Source: an uncultured Flavobacteriaceae bacterium
GTDB lineage: Bacteria; Bacteroidota; Bacteroidia; Flavobacteriales; Flavobacteriaceae
Length of the DNA: 64,000 nucleotides
Direction of reading: 5' to 3'
Assembly: GCA_938029725.1 (NCBI GenBank)
Contig: CALHGE010000005.1
Span: forward strand, 62,001-126,000
Shown here: in pieces, positions 1 through 9,578 of the stretch
Position numbering within the stretch: the first letter of the stretch is position 1
Layout of the letters: every line of letters begins with the position of its first letter
The notes under the pieces: generated by a model
Told to the model about the DNA's origin: nothing
What the model saw: only the letters and a program-made list of their open reading frames with translations
Databases searched by the model: none
Program-made: the position numbers and the translations under genes

Positions 1-1110
1 TCAGCGTCTATTGTACGTGCCGTTACTATGTTTTCATTTGTCGCTTATGCGCTCCATTTAAACCGCCCGAGTAATACCTTCAATATTCTAGCACTTTCGA
101 TGTTTACCATTTTGCTAGTGATAAACCCAATGCTCTTGTTTCAAGTAGGATTTCAAATGAGCTATGCTGCTGTTTTTGCTATTGTTTGGGTATATCCTAT
201 GCTACAAAGGCTATGGTTTCCGAAGAACCCCATAGTCAAAAAAGTTTGGCAACTGTTATCCGTAAGTATTGCCGCTCAATTGGGTGTTCTTCCGATTAGT
301 ATATTTTACTTTCATCAATTTCCAGCACTATTCTTTATATCCAATGTACTAATCGTACCAGCCTTAGGATTGATTTTAGGTATGGGAATTCTGACTATTG
401 TTTTAGCACTCCTAAATACACTTCCTCTATGGTTGGTTACACTATATAACCGCTTGATTGGCTTGATGAATTCTGTAATCGAATGGGTTGCTCAACAAGA
501 AGCCTTTGTTCTTAAAGACCTCTCTTTTGACAGCTTTCAATTGCTACTTTCTTATGGTATTATTATTTGTCTACTTAGCGCAGTTAAACGAGCGAATTTC
601 AAACGTCTCGCTGCAGTATTTGTGTCTATTATTGCCTTTCAACTTTACACATTCTACACATCATATCAAGCCAGTAAAAAGGAAGCACTACTTTTGGCGC
701 ACCGAAGTAAAAATTCTATTTTACTGCATCAATCCGAATATCAGCTCCAAATATTCACTTCAGATAGCGCTAGTTCTATCGCAATAGTAAAAGACTACCA
801 GGTTGCCGAACGTATTGAAAAGGTGAATTTTAAAAAATTGAAAAACAGCTATCTATGGAGAGGCAAAAAGATTCTTGTGCTTGATAGTTTAGGAATCTAC
901 CCCTCGGAAAATATCGACTATCTTATTCTTAGGCAATCTCCTAAAATCAATTTAGAGCGCCTAATAGATTCTATACAACCGAAAAGTATTATTGCTGACG
1001 GAAGCAACTACCGTAGTTACCTTGTGAGATGGAAAAATACCTGTACAAAAAGAAAGCTCCCTTTTCACTATACTGGCGAAAAGGGAGCTTATTATTTTGA
1101 ATCTAATTAA
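1..1110 (+). CDS. comEC: ComEC/Rec2 family DNA-uptake channel, C-terminal part (5' end outside window)
   Basis: The frame is open from base 1 (S-A-S-I-V-R-A-V-T-M), so this is the 3' part of a longer gene; the ATG at 28 is internal. The first ~190 residues are a polytopic competence domain with several hydrophobic segments and the family-typical stretch around FQVGFQMSYAAVFAI. In the ComEC family this domain forms the inner-membrane channel for single-stranded DNA during natural transformation. The last ~150 residues are soluble and show no HxHxDH metallo-beta-lactamase motif, so no nuclease domain is visible in this part. The gene is convergent with the peptide transporter and the two stop regions overlap by 4 bp. 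Its final codons also form a perfect inverted repeat (1054-1090). Family assignment is confident; competence itself is not shown. Confidence 0.85.
   Translation, partial: SASIVRAVTMFSFVAYALHLNRPSNTFNILALSMFTILLVINPMLLFQVGFQMSYAAVFAIVWVYPMLQRLWFPKNPIVKKVWQLLSVSIAAQLGVLPISIFYFHQFPALFFISNVLIVPALGLILGMGILTIVLALLNTLPLWLVTLYNRLIGLMNSVIEWVAQQEAFVLKDLSFDSFQLLLSYGIIICLLSAVKRANFKRLAAVFVSIIAFQLYTFYTSYQASKKEALLLAHRSKNSILLHQSEYQLQIFTSDSASSIAIVKDYQVAERIEKVNFKKLKNSYLWRGKKILVLDSLGIYPSENIDYLILRQSPKINLERLIDSIQPKSIIADGSNYRSYLVRWKNTCTKRKLPFHYTGEKGAYYFESN
1054..1090. terminator. Bidirectional hairpin inside the 3' end of comEC
   Basis: A perfect 12-bp inverted repeat (1054-1065 pairs with 1079-1090, 13-nt loop) begins with AAGCTCCCTTTT and sits inside the last codons of comEC. 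It lies directly beyond the convergent transporter gene. The A-rich and T-rich outer arms and the convergent arrangement fit a terminator working on both strands. A long T-tract after the stem is missing on the plus strand. Confidence 0.55.
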
Positions 1111-2642
1111 TGAATTTTACCCATTATTTTTTTAATTATTGGAGATACCACAAGAACAATAACACCAGCACCGATGGCATATTTAGCAATCAAATCAAAG
1201 CCACCCGTATACACAGCTAAAGTATCAAATCCTCCTATATTCTTATCTGTACTTTCAATAGCCAATTGTTTTCCTATAAAACCTACTATCTGAAAGGCAA
1301 AAGCGGAAGACAGAAACCAAACTCCCATTATAAATGCCATTAAACGCAAGGGTGATAAATCAGTCATTTTAGACAAGCCTACTGGTGACATAAATAGCTC
1401 TCCTATAGACAACAAGAGATACATTAGCAAAAGGTAAGCGAATGGCACTAGGCCATTTTCATCGGCACTCGCACCACTCATCGCTAAAACATAAAAACTA
1501 ATACCCGCAAATAGCAAACCTAAACCAAACTTATAAGGTGTTCGAGGGTTTAAATTTTTCTTACTTAACCAGGTCCACATCAAAGATATTGGTATCGCTA
1601 GAATGATAATAAACATAGAATTCAACGAATTTGTCTGTGCAGCACTCATGATACCATCCAAGTCTATATTTCTAGCTGCAAAGAGGGTAATCACACTACC
1701 AGATAGCTCATGAAAGCCCCAAAAAATAGTCATGAAAAAGGTAAGCAAAACTGCAGCAAAAAGTTTCTTACGTTCGTCTAGTGTAGCCTTATACATTTCG
1801 TATGCCAAATATGCCAAAACAGCTACGCCAATTCCTGTAAAAATGACGTTAACAATATTTTGCCCAGCAAATAAGCCTTCGGTTGCTATTGATTTATAAG
1901 AAGCAAGCAAAAGAGCAATTAAAGGCGCCGAAAGCACAGCCAAAACAGGAATAAGGACTCCTTGCTTTACGCCGAGAACTTTTTTATCCATAACCTTTTC
2001 GTTAGGCGGAAGCCCTCTATTTCCAAAAACATTCTTTTTAATTCCTCTCCAGAAAACAATAAGGCCCGTTAGCATTCCAATTCCAGCCAACCCAAAACCA
2101 TAGTGCCAGCCATATTCATAAGCTAACCATCCACACAAAAGTGGTGCTATCCAACCTCCGATATTGATTCCCATATAAAAAATAGTAAATCCTGAATCTT
2201 TCTTTGGATCACCTTTTTCGTATAGTGTTCCTACGAATGTGGAAATATTCGGCTTAAAAAACCCATTCCCCACAATGATCAAAGACAAGGCTAAGAAAAA
2301 AGCCATATTATTTTCGATGGCCAATACGAAATGACCAATAGCCATAAGAATACCCCCTAAAAAAATAGAATTACGCATTCCTAAAATCTGGTCTGAAATC
2401 TTTCCACCTATCACAGTAGAGGCATACACCAAAGACCCATATGAAGCATAAACGGCCGCCGTAGCATAATCGCGTTCAGCTAATGCCGCGAAAATAACAT
2501 CGACCATATAAAGAGTAAGTAAAGCCCTCATACCATAGAAACTAAAACGTTCCCATAGCTCCGCGAAGAATAGATAAAACAAGCCTTGAGGATGGCCCAT
2601 TATCTGTTTTTGATCACTGTAATCTGTAGTATCTGCTGTCAT
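1107..2642 (-). CDS. POT/PTR-family proton-coupled oligopeptide transporter
   Basis: A 511-residue major-facilitator protein. It carries the POT signature ExxER in helix 1 (E28, E31, R32) and the FYMGINIGG-type PTR2 motif near residues 155-165. Family members import di- and tripeptides with protons across the inner membrane. It lies 15 bp downstream of the dipeptidyl-peptidase IV gene on the same strand, so co-transcription is likely. The peptidase would then release dipeptides and this carrier would import them. Length and about a dozen hydrophobic segments are typical. The exact substrate range cannot be read from sequence. Confidence 0.9.
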   Translation of the reverse strand: MTADTTDYSDQKQIMGHPQGLFYLFFAELWERFSFYGMRALLTLYMVDVIFAALAERDYATAAVYASYGSLVYASTVIGGKISDQILGMRNSIFLGGILMAIGHFVLAIENNMAFFLALSLIIVGNGFFKPNISTFVGTLYEKGDPKKDSGFTIFYMGINIGGWIAPLLCGWLAYEYGWHYGFGLAGIGMLTGLIVFWRGIKKNVFGNRGLPPNEKVMDKKVLGVKQGVLIPVLAVLSAPLIALLLASYKSIATEGLFAGQNIVNVIFTGIGVAVLAYLAYEMYKATLDERKKLFAAVLLTFFMTIFWGFHELSGSVITLFAARNIDLDGIMSAAQTNSLNSMFIIILAIPISLMWTWLSKKNLNPRTPYKFGLGLLFAGISFYVLAMSGASADENGLVPFAYLLLMYLLLSIGELFMSPVGLSKMTDLSPLRLMAFIMGVWFLSSAFAFQIVGFIGKQLAIESTDKNIGGFDTLAVYTGGFDLIAKYAIGAGVIVLVVSPIIKKIMGKIH

Positions 2643-2657
2643 AGTGCTAGGGTTGGT

Positions 2658-4823
2658 TTATAAGTTGGTTTTTAAAAAATTGGTCATTTTATTGTAGAGT
2701 TGAATACGGGTGTTGCCACCATAAATTCCGTGATTTCTATCAGGGTAAATCGCCCAATCGAATTGCTTATTTGCTTGAATTAAGGCTTCAATCATTCGCA
2801 TACTATTTTGTACATGTACGTTATCATCGCCTGAGCCGTGAATCAACAAATACTTTCCTTTAAGCAATTCAGGGTAATTGAACGGCGAGTTATCATCATA
2901 GCCACCTGGGTTCTCTGCCGGTGTACGCATAAATCTTTCCGTATAAATGGTGTCATAAAACCGCCACGAAGTCACGGGTGCAACTGCAATTGCAGTCTCA
3001 AAAACATCGTTTCCTCTCAACAGGCAATTGGTAGCCATATGGCCGCCAAAACTCCAGCCCCAAATTCCGGTTCTATTTTCATCAATATAAGGCAACTCGC
3101 TTAATTTCTTTGCCGCAGCTATTTGATCTTCGGTCTCATATTTTACCAAGTTCATATAGGTGACTTTTTTAAAGTCGCTTCCTTTAAAACCTGTCCCTCT
3201 GCCATCAACACATGCCACTATATACCCTTGAGACACCAACATTTGATGCCAGTAATCATTCGCTCCGTTCCATCTATTTGATACATTTTGCGACCCGGGG
3301 CCACTATATTGATACATCAACAAAGGATACTCTTTTGAAGCATCAAAATCTTTGGGCTTCATCATATACATATTCAAATCGTTTCCATTGATCGCTATCG
3401 TTGAAAACTCTTTAGAGCTCATTTCGTATGTACTCAACTTTGCCTTAAGGGCGTCATTGTTAAGAATATCTTTTACTTTTTCTCCACTTAAAGCCTTGTG
3501 TAAAGTATAGGTATTCGGAATTGTTGCGCTCGAGTAGGTATTTATAAAATAGGTGAAATCTGAACTAAAATCGGCAGCATTCGTTCCGGCCTCAGTAGCA
3601 AGTTCTTTTTTATCTTCCCCAGAACTTGAAACGCTATAAACTCCTCGGTTAATAGAACCGTTCTCAGTCGATTGATAATAAATACGGTCTTCATTCTGAT
3701 CGTAGCCATAATACTTAGTCACTTCCCAAGACCCCTTGGTGATTTGATTCATCAACGGCCCCTTTTCACTATATAGATAGATATGATTGTACCCATCTTC
3801 CTCGCTCGTCCAAATAAAACTGTCGTCTGCTAAGAACGTGAGGTTGTCAGTGATATCAACATACGCTTTATCTGTTTCTTCCAAGAGAACATCAACTGAA
3901 TTATTTTTAGTGTTCACAGCATGTAATTTCAAATGATTCTGATGCCTATTTAAAGTCTGTACACTAAGCGTATTCGGATTGTTCATCCATTTAATTCTAG
4001 GAATGTAATAGGCTTCTCCCAAATCAATCTTCGAAATTTCTTTTGACTTCACATCTAACATATGTAAGCTAACCTTCGCATTTTCCTCTCCTGCTTTTGG
4101 ATACTTAAATACATTTTGCGTTTGGTATAATCCAGTTCCATAGACATCCATAGAAAATTCAGGAACCTTTGTTTCGTCGAATCTTAAGAAGGCTATTTTA
4201 CTACCATCCGAATTCCATTCAAAGGCCTGTACAAAACCAAATTCCTCTTCATAAACCCAATCGGTTATTCCGTTGCTGATTTTATTCTTTTCGCCATCTA
4301 AAGTTAACTGTATTGTAGTTCCTGAAGCTATCTCAAAAAGATACAAATTAGTATTTGCCGCATAAGCCACATGGGTGCCAGTTGGAGAAATCGATGGCTC
4401 TTGAATTTTGTTATCTGAAATTTTGATTAGCCTTTTTGTGGCTACATCATAAACGTAAAAAACACCCAATGTGGAACGTCTAAAAATAGCTTCTACTTCT
4501 GTTGCCAAAAGTAGTTTTGATTCGTCATCTGTAAACTCATAAGAAGAGAAGTTTTCGATGCCCTCAAGCCTTTTAGAAGAAACAATAGTCTCAATCTTGG
4601 CCAAAGATTTATAATCATATTTATCTAAGCTCGTACTTCCGTTTGAACGATCTTGATTCAAAATAGTGTACTGCTTTCCGCTTTTCATTGAGCGTAGGGC
4701 CTGCATACCTTCTGATTGAAAGGCTCCACGGTAGATTTCCTCAACTGTAATTTGCTTGGTTTGGGCAGAGATTGTAGCTGAAAAGCCAAGTAGTAAAAAT
4801 AACAGAATGTTTAATTTTTTCAT
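2658..4823 (-). CDS. Dipeptidyl-peptidase IV (S9B family)
   Basis: 721 residues with an N-terminal Sec signal ending near ISAQ, a DPPIV beta-propeller and a C-terminal alpha/beta-hydrolase. The catalytic triad is visible: Ser591 in GWSFGG, Asp666 in GSGDDNVH and His698 in DRNHG. The substrate-anchoring double Glu is present in DWVYEEEF (~residues 189-196). S9B enzymes remove N-terminal X-Pro or X-Ala dipeptides and act in the periplasm or at the surface in Bacteroidota. It is the first gene of a two-gene unit with the POT transporter and is divergent from HMG-CoA reductase. Confidence in family and activity class is high. Confidence 0.92.
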   Translation of the reverse strand: MKKLNILLFLLLGFSATISAQTKQITVEEIYRGAFQSEGMQALRSMKSGKQYTILNQDRSNGSTSLDKYDYKSLAKIETIVSSKRLEGIENFSSYEFTDDESKLLLATEVEAIFRRSTLGVFYVYDVATKRLIKISDNKIQEPSISPTGTHVAYAANTNLYLFEIASGTTIQLTLDGEKNKISNGITDWVYEEEFGFVQAFEWNSDGSKIAFLRFDETKVPEFSMDVYGTGLYQTQNVFKYPKAGEENAKVSLHMLDVKSKEISKIDLGEAYYIPRIKWMNNPNTLSVQTLNRHQNHLKLHAVNTKNNSVDVLLEETDKAYVDITDNLTFLADDSFIWTSEEDGYNHIYLYSEKGPLMNQITKGSWEVTKYYGYDQNEDRIYYQSTENGSINRGVYSVSSSGEDKKELATEAGTNAADFSSDFTYFINTYSSATIPNTYTLHKALSGEKVKDILNNDALKAKLSTYEMSSKEFSTIAINGNDLNMYMMKPKDFDASKEYPLLMYQYSGPGSQNVSNRWNGANDYWHQMLVSQGYIVACVDGRGTGFKGSDFKKVTYMNLVKYETEDQIAAAKKLSELPYIDENRTGIWGWSFGGHMATNCLLRGNDVFETAIAVAPVTSWRFYDTIYTERFMRTPAENPGGYDDNSPFNYPELLKGKYLLIHGSGDDNVHVQNSMRMIEALIQANKQFDWAIYPDRNHGIYGGNTRIQLYNKMTNFLKTNL

Positions 4824-4932
4824 AAATCAACGTAAAGAGTTAAAACTATCAAGTTTACTACTAATATTACTAATATTCGCTATTAAGCTTAAAAAAGACT
4901 TAAGTTTTAATGAAATCACCCTAGTTGGCTTT

Positions 4933-4964
4933 TTTGACCACAGCCCTGTTTATATGTATCTTTA
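4933..4964 (+). promoter_or_regulatory. Bacteroidota-type promoter before HMG-CoA reductase
   Basis: TTTG at 4933-4936 and TATCTTTA at 4957-4964, spaced 20 nt, match the -33/-7 consensus TTTG-N19-TAnnTTTG at all but one defined position. The start codon follows 22 nt after the -7 box, which would leave a short leader. Confidence 0.5.
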
Positions 4965-4985
4965 CGGAACTAAATCACCAAACAT

Positions 4986-6302
4986 ATGACCAAGCCTATT
5001 CAGGGGTTTTCAAAACTCACGAAGGAAGAAAAAATAGACTGGATTGTTTCAAATTACACCCAAGATAGTAAATCAGCAAGACTCATATTAACGCGTTATT
5101 GGAATACAGATACTGATTTACAAAAACTACATGACGAGTTTATAGAAAATACAATTACGAATTACTACCTGCCTTTTGGCATTGCTCCTAACTTTCTTAT
5201 TAACGACAAATTATATGCCATACCAATGGCTATTGAAGAAAGTTCAGTGGTTGCTGCCGCCAGTAAGGCTGCAAAATTCTGGTTAGACCGTGGCGGGTTT
5301 AAAACCACTATTCTTGGTACGGAAAAAATTGGGCAAGTGCATTTTATGTTTACTGGAGACTTTAGTAAGCTTAAAAACTTCTTTAAATCTGTAACATCTA
5401 AATTAGCTTCTGAAGCTTCTGATATTACTAAAAACATGGTGAAACGTGGCGGCGGTATTTCAAAAATCGAATTGAGAGATAAGACGACAGTGCTCGATAA
5501 TTATTACCAATTGCATTGCACTTTCGAAACTTTGGATGCCATGGGCGCTAACTTCATAAATTCTTGTTTAGAACAATTTGCAAAGACCTTCAAAACAGAA
5601 GCGCAGCATTTTTCTGAATTTAATGATGCAGAAAAAAATATTGAGATTGTAATGAGTATTCTCAGTAACTATGTTCCAAACTGCTTAGTAAGAGCTGAAG
5701 TAAGTTGCCCAATTGAAGAATTAACAGATGACACCGAGAATGCGATCAATTTTGCAAAAAAAATGATTCAGGCTGTCGCCATTGCCAAGGCGGAGCCACA
5801 CCGTGCAGTTACGCACAACAAAGGCATTATGAATGGCGTAGATGCAGTGATTTTAGCTACAGGGAATGATTTTAGGGCCGTTGAGGCTGGAGTTCATGCC
5901 TACGCAGCCAAAGATGGAAAATACAGCAGCCTTACACATGCAAGTATTGATCAGGGTATATTTAAGTTCTGGATAGAACTACCTCTAGCCCTGGGTACAG
6001 TTGGGGGTTTGACAAGCTTACACCCCTTAGTGAAGTTGGCCATGGAGATTCTTCAAAAACCTTCAGCCCAAGAATTGATGCAAATTGTAGCTGTTGCCGG
6101 ACTCGCACAAAATTTTGCCGCGGTTCGCTCTTTGGTTACTACTGGAATTCAAGAGGGACATATGAAAATGCATTTGATGAATATCTTAAATCAATTGGGA
6201 GCTACTGACCAAGAGAAGGATACTTTAACGAATCATTTCAAAAAAAACGCTGCTACTCATAACGCAGTTGTAGAAGCATTTAAAAACCTTAGAAATCAAT
6301 AA
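4986..6302 (+). CDS. mvaA: Hydroxymethylglutaryl-CoA reductase, class II
   Basis: 438 residues matching class II ('degradative'-type) HMG-CoA reductases. Visible catalytic residues are Glu84/Glu85 in MAIEESSVV, Lys279 and Asp286 in HNKGIMNGVDAV, the GNDFRAVEAG stretch at 293-302 and His392 in QEGHMKMH near the C-terminus. The enzyme reduces HMG-CoA to mevalonate. The 'degradative' family label is historical. Other mevalonate genes in the window (mevalonate kinase, diphosphomevalonate decarboxylase) indicate a biosynthetic role here. The stop overlaps the start of the next kinase gene (TAATG), which implies translational coupling. No membrane anchor is seen. Confidence 0.93.
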   Translation: MTKPIQGFSKLTKEEKIDWIVSNYTQDSKSARLILTRYWNTDTDLQKLHDEFIENTITNYYLPFGIAPNFLINDKLYAIPMAIEESSVVAAASKAAKFWLDRGGFKTTILGTEKIGQVHFMFTGDFSKLKNFFKSVTSKLASEASDITKNMVKRGGGISKIELRDKTTVLDNYYQLHCTFETLDAMGANFINSCLEQFAKTFKTEAQHFSEFNDAEKNIEIVMSILSNYVPNCLVRAEVSCPIEELTDDTENAINFAKKMIQAVAIAKAEPHRAVTHNKGIMNGVDAVILATGNDFRAVEAGVHAYAAKDGKYSSLTHASIDQGIFKFWIELPLALGTVGGLTSLHPLVKLAMEILQKPSAQELMQIVAVAGLAQNFAAVRSLVTTGIQEGHMKMHLMNILNQLGATDQEKDTLTNHFKKNAATHNAVVEAFKNLRNQ

Positions 6303-7210
6303 TGACCAAAGAATTTTATAGCAACGGCAAGCTTTTATTGTCTGGGGAATATGTAATTCTCGACGGTGCTGTTGGTCTTGCACTTCCTACGAGTTATGGT
6401 CAATCATTGCGTATAACCAAAAATGAAACGCCGTATGTTCATTGGAAAAGTACGGCAGCAGATAACTCCGTTTGGTTTGAAACTGAACTAGACGCCAAGA
6501 GCCTTGAAATAAGGAAATCCTCTGATATAGCTACAGCAAAAACCCTTCAAAAAATTCTGAGAGAGGCCAACAAACTAAACCATGAATTCTTATTTGGTTC
6601 TCAAGGCTATACCATTTCGTCTGTTTTAGATTTCGATCGTAGCTGGGGTCTTGGCTCTTCCTCAACTTTGATAAACAATATTGCCCAATGGGCAAAAATA
6701 GATGCCTATCAATTACTATGGAATGCATTTTCTGGCAGTGGTTATGACATTGCTTGTGCTCAACACGATTCGGCCATTCTTTACCATTTGGAGCAGCGCC
6801 AACCCATCGTTGAGGCAGTAGTTTTTAATCCGCCTTTTAAAGATGAGTTGTACTTCATTCATTTGAATAAAAAACAAAATAGCCGAGAGGGTATTGCACA
6901 ATATCGAAATCAGAGTTTTAACAAACCGGACTTAATAAAAAGTATTTCTACGATCACAAATGCATTATTGGCAAGCACTACGATATCAGAATTCAGAGAC
7001 TTGCTTTTAGCGCACGAAAATCTAATCGCCAAAAACCTAAAACTTTCTACCGTAAAATCAGAAAGGTTTCCTGATTATTTAGGAGGCATAAAAAGTCTTG
7101 GTGCATGGGGAGGAGATTTCATATTAGCTACCGGAAACTCCGATACACCAAAATACTTCAAAGGAAAAGGATACAACACTGTTATTCCATTTAGAAATAT
7201 AATTCTATAA
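6302..7210 (+). CDS. GYDIA-type GHMP kinase, candidate phosphomevalonate kinase
   Basis: 302 residues with a GHMP-kinase fold. The N-terminal motif is NGKLLLSGEYVIL, the phosphate-binding motif is WGLGSSST (115-122), and the family-naming GYDIACA lies at 147-153. GHMP kinases use ATP to phosphorylate small alcohols or phosphates. The one-base overlap with HMG-CoA reductase places this enzyme in the mevalonate pathway. A mevalonate kinase and a decarboxylase are encoded at 56.9-58.9 kb, but no classical phosphomevalonate kinase is visible. This protein is therefore the natural candidate for that step (inference). Known family members from Bacteroidota are annotated only as 'GYDIA family GHMP kinase'. 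A rho-independent terminator follows. Confidence 0.82.
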   Translation: MTKEFYSNGKLLLSGEYVILDGAVGLALPTSYGQSLRITKNETPYVHWKSTAADNSVWFETELDAKSLEIRKSSDIATAKTLQKILREANKLNHEFLFGSQGYTISSVLDFDRSWGLGSSSTLINNIAQWAKIDAYQLLWNAFSGSGYDIACAQHDSAILYHLEQRQPIVEAVVFNPPFKDELYFIHLNKKQNSREGIAQYRNQSFNKPDLIKSISTITNALLASTTISEFRDLLLAHENLIAKNLKLSTVKSERFPDYLGGIKSLGAWGGDFILATGNSDTPKYFKGKGYNTVIPFRNIIL

Positions 7211-7240
7211 AAAAAGGCTTCCCGATGGGAAGCCTTTTTT
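7210..7240. terminator. Rho-independent terminator, bidirectional
   Basis: A GC-centred stem AAGGCTTCCC / GGGAAGCCTT with a 3-nt GAT loop is flanked by an A-tract on the left and a T-tract on the right. It therefore serves the kinase gene (+) and the convergent foldase gene (-), which ends at 7290. Confidence 0.9.
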
Positions 7241-7289
7241 TCACAATCTTAAAAGACAGTACAACTTGCGCTGCATATTGTCACTACTA

Positions 7290-9416
7290 CTAATAAAAAG
7301 CAGTTCTATTATCTTCTATTTCTGAAGCTTCTTTTAAAGCATCAAATACTGATCTATTAACCTGTAAGGCACTTGCAGACTTCAAGGTATTTGCATAGGT
7401 ACTGTAGTTATCTAATGCAGCTGCGTCAACTTTCTTTAACACTGTTACCATAAATACGCCTGTTTCTCCTTCTATCAAACCTGATGTTTCACCTTCGCTC
7501 ATTGCGTAAGCAGCACCTACGATTGCAGGCTCTCTACCCGCCCCAGGAATTGTTGGTGACTTCACCGTTAAGGCACTAGCATTTGAAATAGACACCTTAG
7601 CAACTTTAGCCAAATCATCTATAGATTTACCTTGATGCTCTCCAATGATCTGAGCCGCTTTTCTTTCCTTTCTAATTTTAGGTAAAATACTTGCAGAAGC
7701 ATCTTCAACAGACATAACTCCCTCCTTGTATGATGCGGTTAATTGCACTACAGCGTAGCCATTGTTGATATTGAAACGCTTGATATCACCAATCTCAGTA
7801 TCCTCATTAAAGGCCCATTGTACTATGTTACGTTGATTTGTAAGTCCGGGTAAATTTTCATCTAAGGCTTTAATCTTATTTACAGGTCTCACTAAATATT
7901 CGCTTTCTTTAGCCAAATCAGTAAATACTTTATCTCCTGAAGTTGTTGCCATTTCAAATTTGGTAGCATCAGTAAATAAGTTGTTTATGGTCTCTTCTGA
8001 GGCTTCAATTTCACGACCTAGGGTAGCCACACGAACGATATCTTCTTTCTCATCTACTTTTATGATGTGGAAGCCAAAATCTGTTTCAACCAAACCAATA
8101 GCGCCTACTCCATTACTGAATGCAAAATCGTTGAATTTTGGAACCATAGTTCCTTCCTGAAAATATCCTAAATCTCCACCATTCGGTGCAGAAGGGCCAT
8201 CTGAGTTATCACGTGCTAATTCTACGAAAACAGCACCAGGCTTACGTGCTTCTTTATATAATCTGTTTGCCTCTGCCTCAGCCTCTTCCTTCGTACGTTT
8301 CACTTCAGGGTTTGCGCGTTGCGCGCCCTCATAAGCAATCAAGATATGACTTGCTTTCACAGAACCGTTTGCTTTTCTAGCAATCATCTTAGAAACTTTA
8401 AACAAATCACCCACACGATATGGACCATAAGTTTCACCTACCTTTAATGCCATTAATGAATCAGCAAATAAAGAAGGTAATTGTTTTTTAGATTTAAATA
8501 TGGTGTCGTATTTGATATCTGAATTACGATCTAAAAATGCCGCAACATCTGCCGTATTTTTAAAACCAGCTATCGTATCATTTGCTTTGGTTTGCGAATT
8601 GAACTCAACTGAACTATTCATCAATTTTGAAAGCCCCTCTTTAACGGCTGCTTCATCTGTAACTGAAGCTTTTTCTTCAAAATAAACAAACTGCAAATCC
8701 CGAGATTCGTCTTGCTTGTACTCGTCTTTGTGCGCATTTATATAACTAGCAATTTCATTTTTAGTCACTGTTATCGTGCTATCAGGAATTGAAGCGTATG
8801 GTACGCGAACATATTTTAAGTCTATTTTATTATTCGCCAGCTTGTACTCTAGCTCTCCTTCTTTCAAGGTAGCTCCTACACCGGCTTTTATCAAATTGAA
8901 ATAGGCCTGTTCTTTTGCACCTTGAATGATACTTTCTTCGGTTTGCAACCAATTTTCATATCTACCATCTCCTATTGTTGCTTTCATATCAGCAATAAAG
9001 TCAAGAAATTTATTTTCATCAAATATGCCACTCTCATCTTGAAATTGAGGACTCTGGGCATACCCAGGTATTGTTTTGATGTAATTCATAATTTGGTCTT
9101 GCTCGATATCAATACCTAGATCATCAAATTGTTGGCCTAAAATTGAATTGCGAACTTCTTGGTCGTACACTTGATTAACAAGTTGCATAGACGAGGTATT
9201 ACCAGAGTTTCTAGAGGCCTGCTCAATTTTCTGTCTAAAAGCATCAACAGAAATTTCATTGCCATTAATCTCAGCAACCGCGGAACCTACTTTTCCAGTA
9301 CCACTGCCTAAATCACCGTTTACAAAAACACCTGAAATCACAAATGCGAACAGGGCCAAACCAATGATTAAAATCAAAATGGTAGTTCTTTTTCTTATAT
9401 TCTCTAAAATTGCCAT
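7290..9416 (-). CDS. PpiD/SurA-like periplasmic peptidylprolyl isomerase
   Basis: 708 residues with a single N-terminal membrane anchor (about residues 11-32) and then a SurA-type chaperone region. A parvulin (PpiC) domain runs around residues 353-455, recognisable from KASHILIAYEG, the NGGDLGYF stretch and the GFHIIKV end. A long C-terminal helical/repeat region follows. PpiD-like proteins sit in the inner membrane facing the periplasm and assist folding of exported and outer-membrane proteins. It is the last gene of a minus-strand run with LptC and outer-membrane protein genes, which fits envelope biogenesis. A 162-bp gap before it suggests it may have its own promoter. Confidence 0.85.
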   Translation of the reverse strand: MAILENIRKRTTILILIIGLALFAFVISGVFVNGDLGSGTGKVGSAVAEINGNEISVDAFRQKIEQASRNSGNTSSMQLVNQVYDQEVRNSILGQQFDDLGIDIEQDQIMNYIKTIPGYAQSPQFQDESGIFDENKFLDFIADMKATIGDGRYENWLQTEESIIQGAKEQAYFNLIKAGVGATLKEGELEYKLANNKIDLKYVRVPYASIPDSTITVTKNEIASYINAHKDEYKQDESRDLQFVYFEEKASVTDEAAVKEGLSKLMNSSVEFNSQTKANDTIAGFKNTADVAAFLDRNSDIKYDTIFKSKKQLPSLFADSLMALKVGETYGPYRVGDLFKVSKMIARKANGSVKASHILIAYEGAQRANPEVKRTKEEAEAEANRLYKEARKPGAVFVELARDNSDGPSAPNGGDLGYFQEGTMVPKFNDFAFSNGVGAIGLVETDFGFHIIKVDEKEDIVRVATLGREIEASEETINNLFTDATKFEMATTSGDKVFTDLAKESEYLVRPVNKIKALDENLPGLTNQRNIVQWAFNEDTEIGDIKRFNINNGYAVVQLTASYKEGVMSVEDASASILPKIRKERKAAQIIGEHQGKSIDDLAKVAKVSISNASALTVKSPTIPGAGREPAIVGAAYAMSEGETSGLIEGETGVFMVTVLKKVDAAALDNYSTYANTLKSASALQVNRSVFDALKEASEIEDNRTAFY

Positions 9417-9578
9417 TATATGGAGTATTTAAAATCAGTTCGCGAAATTACCATTTTCTTTTGAAATAATAAAGACTTTTAGTGGTATACACGTATCATT
9501 GAAAGCTTTGCGATTGCGAGACTTATGCTACCAAAAATAGTTTCGAGCAGTAATGATTATGCTTTTATTAAAAACAAC

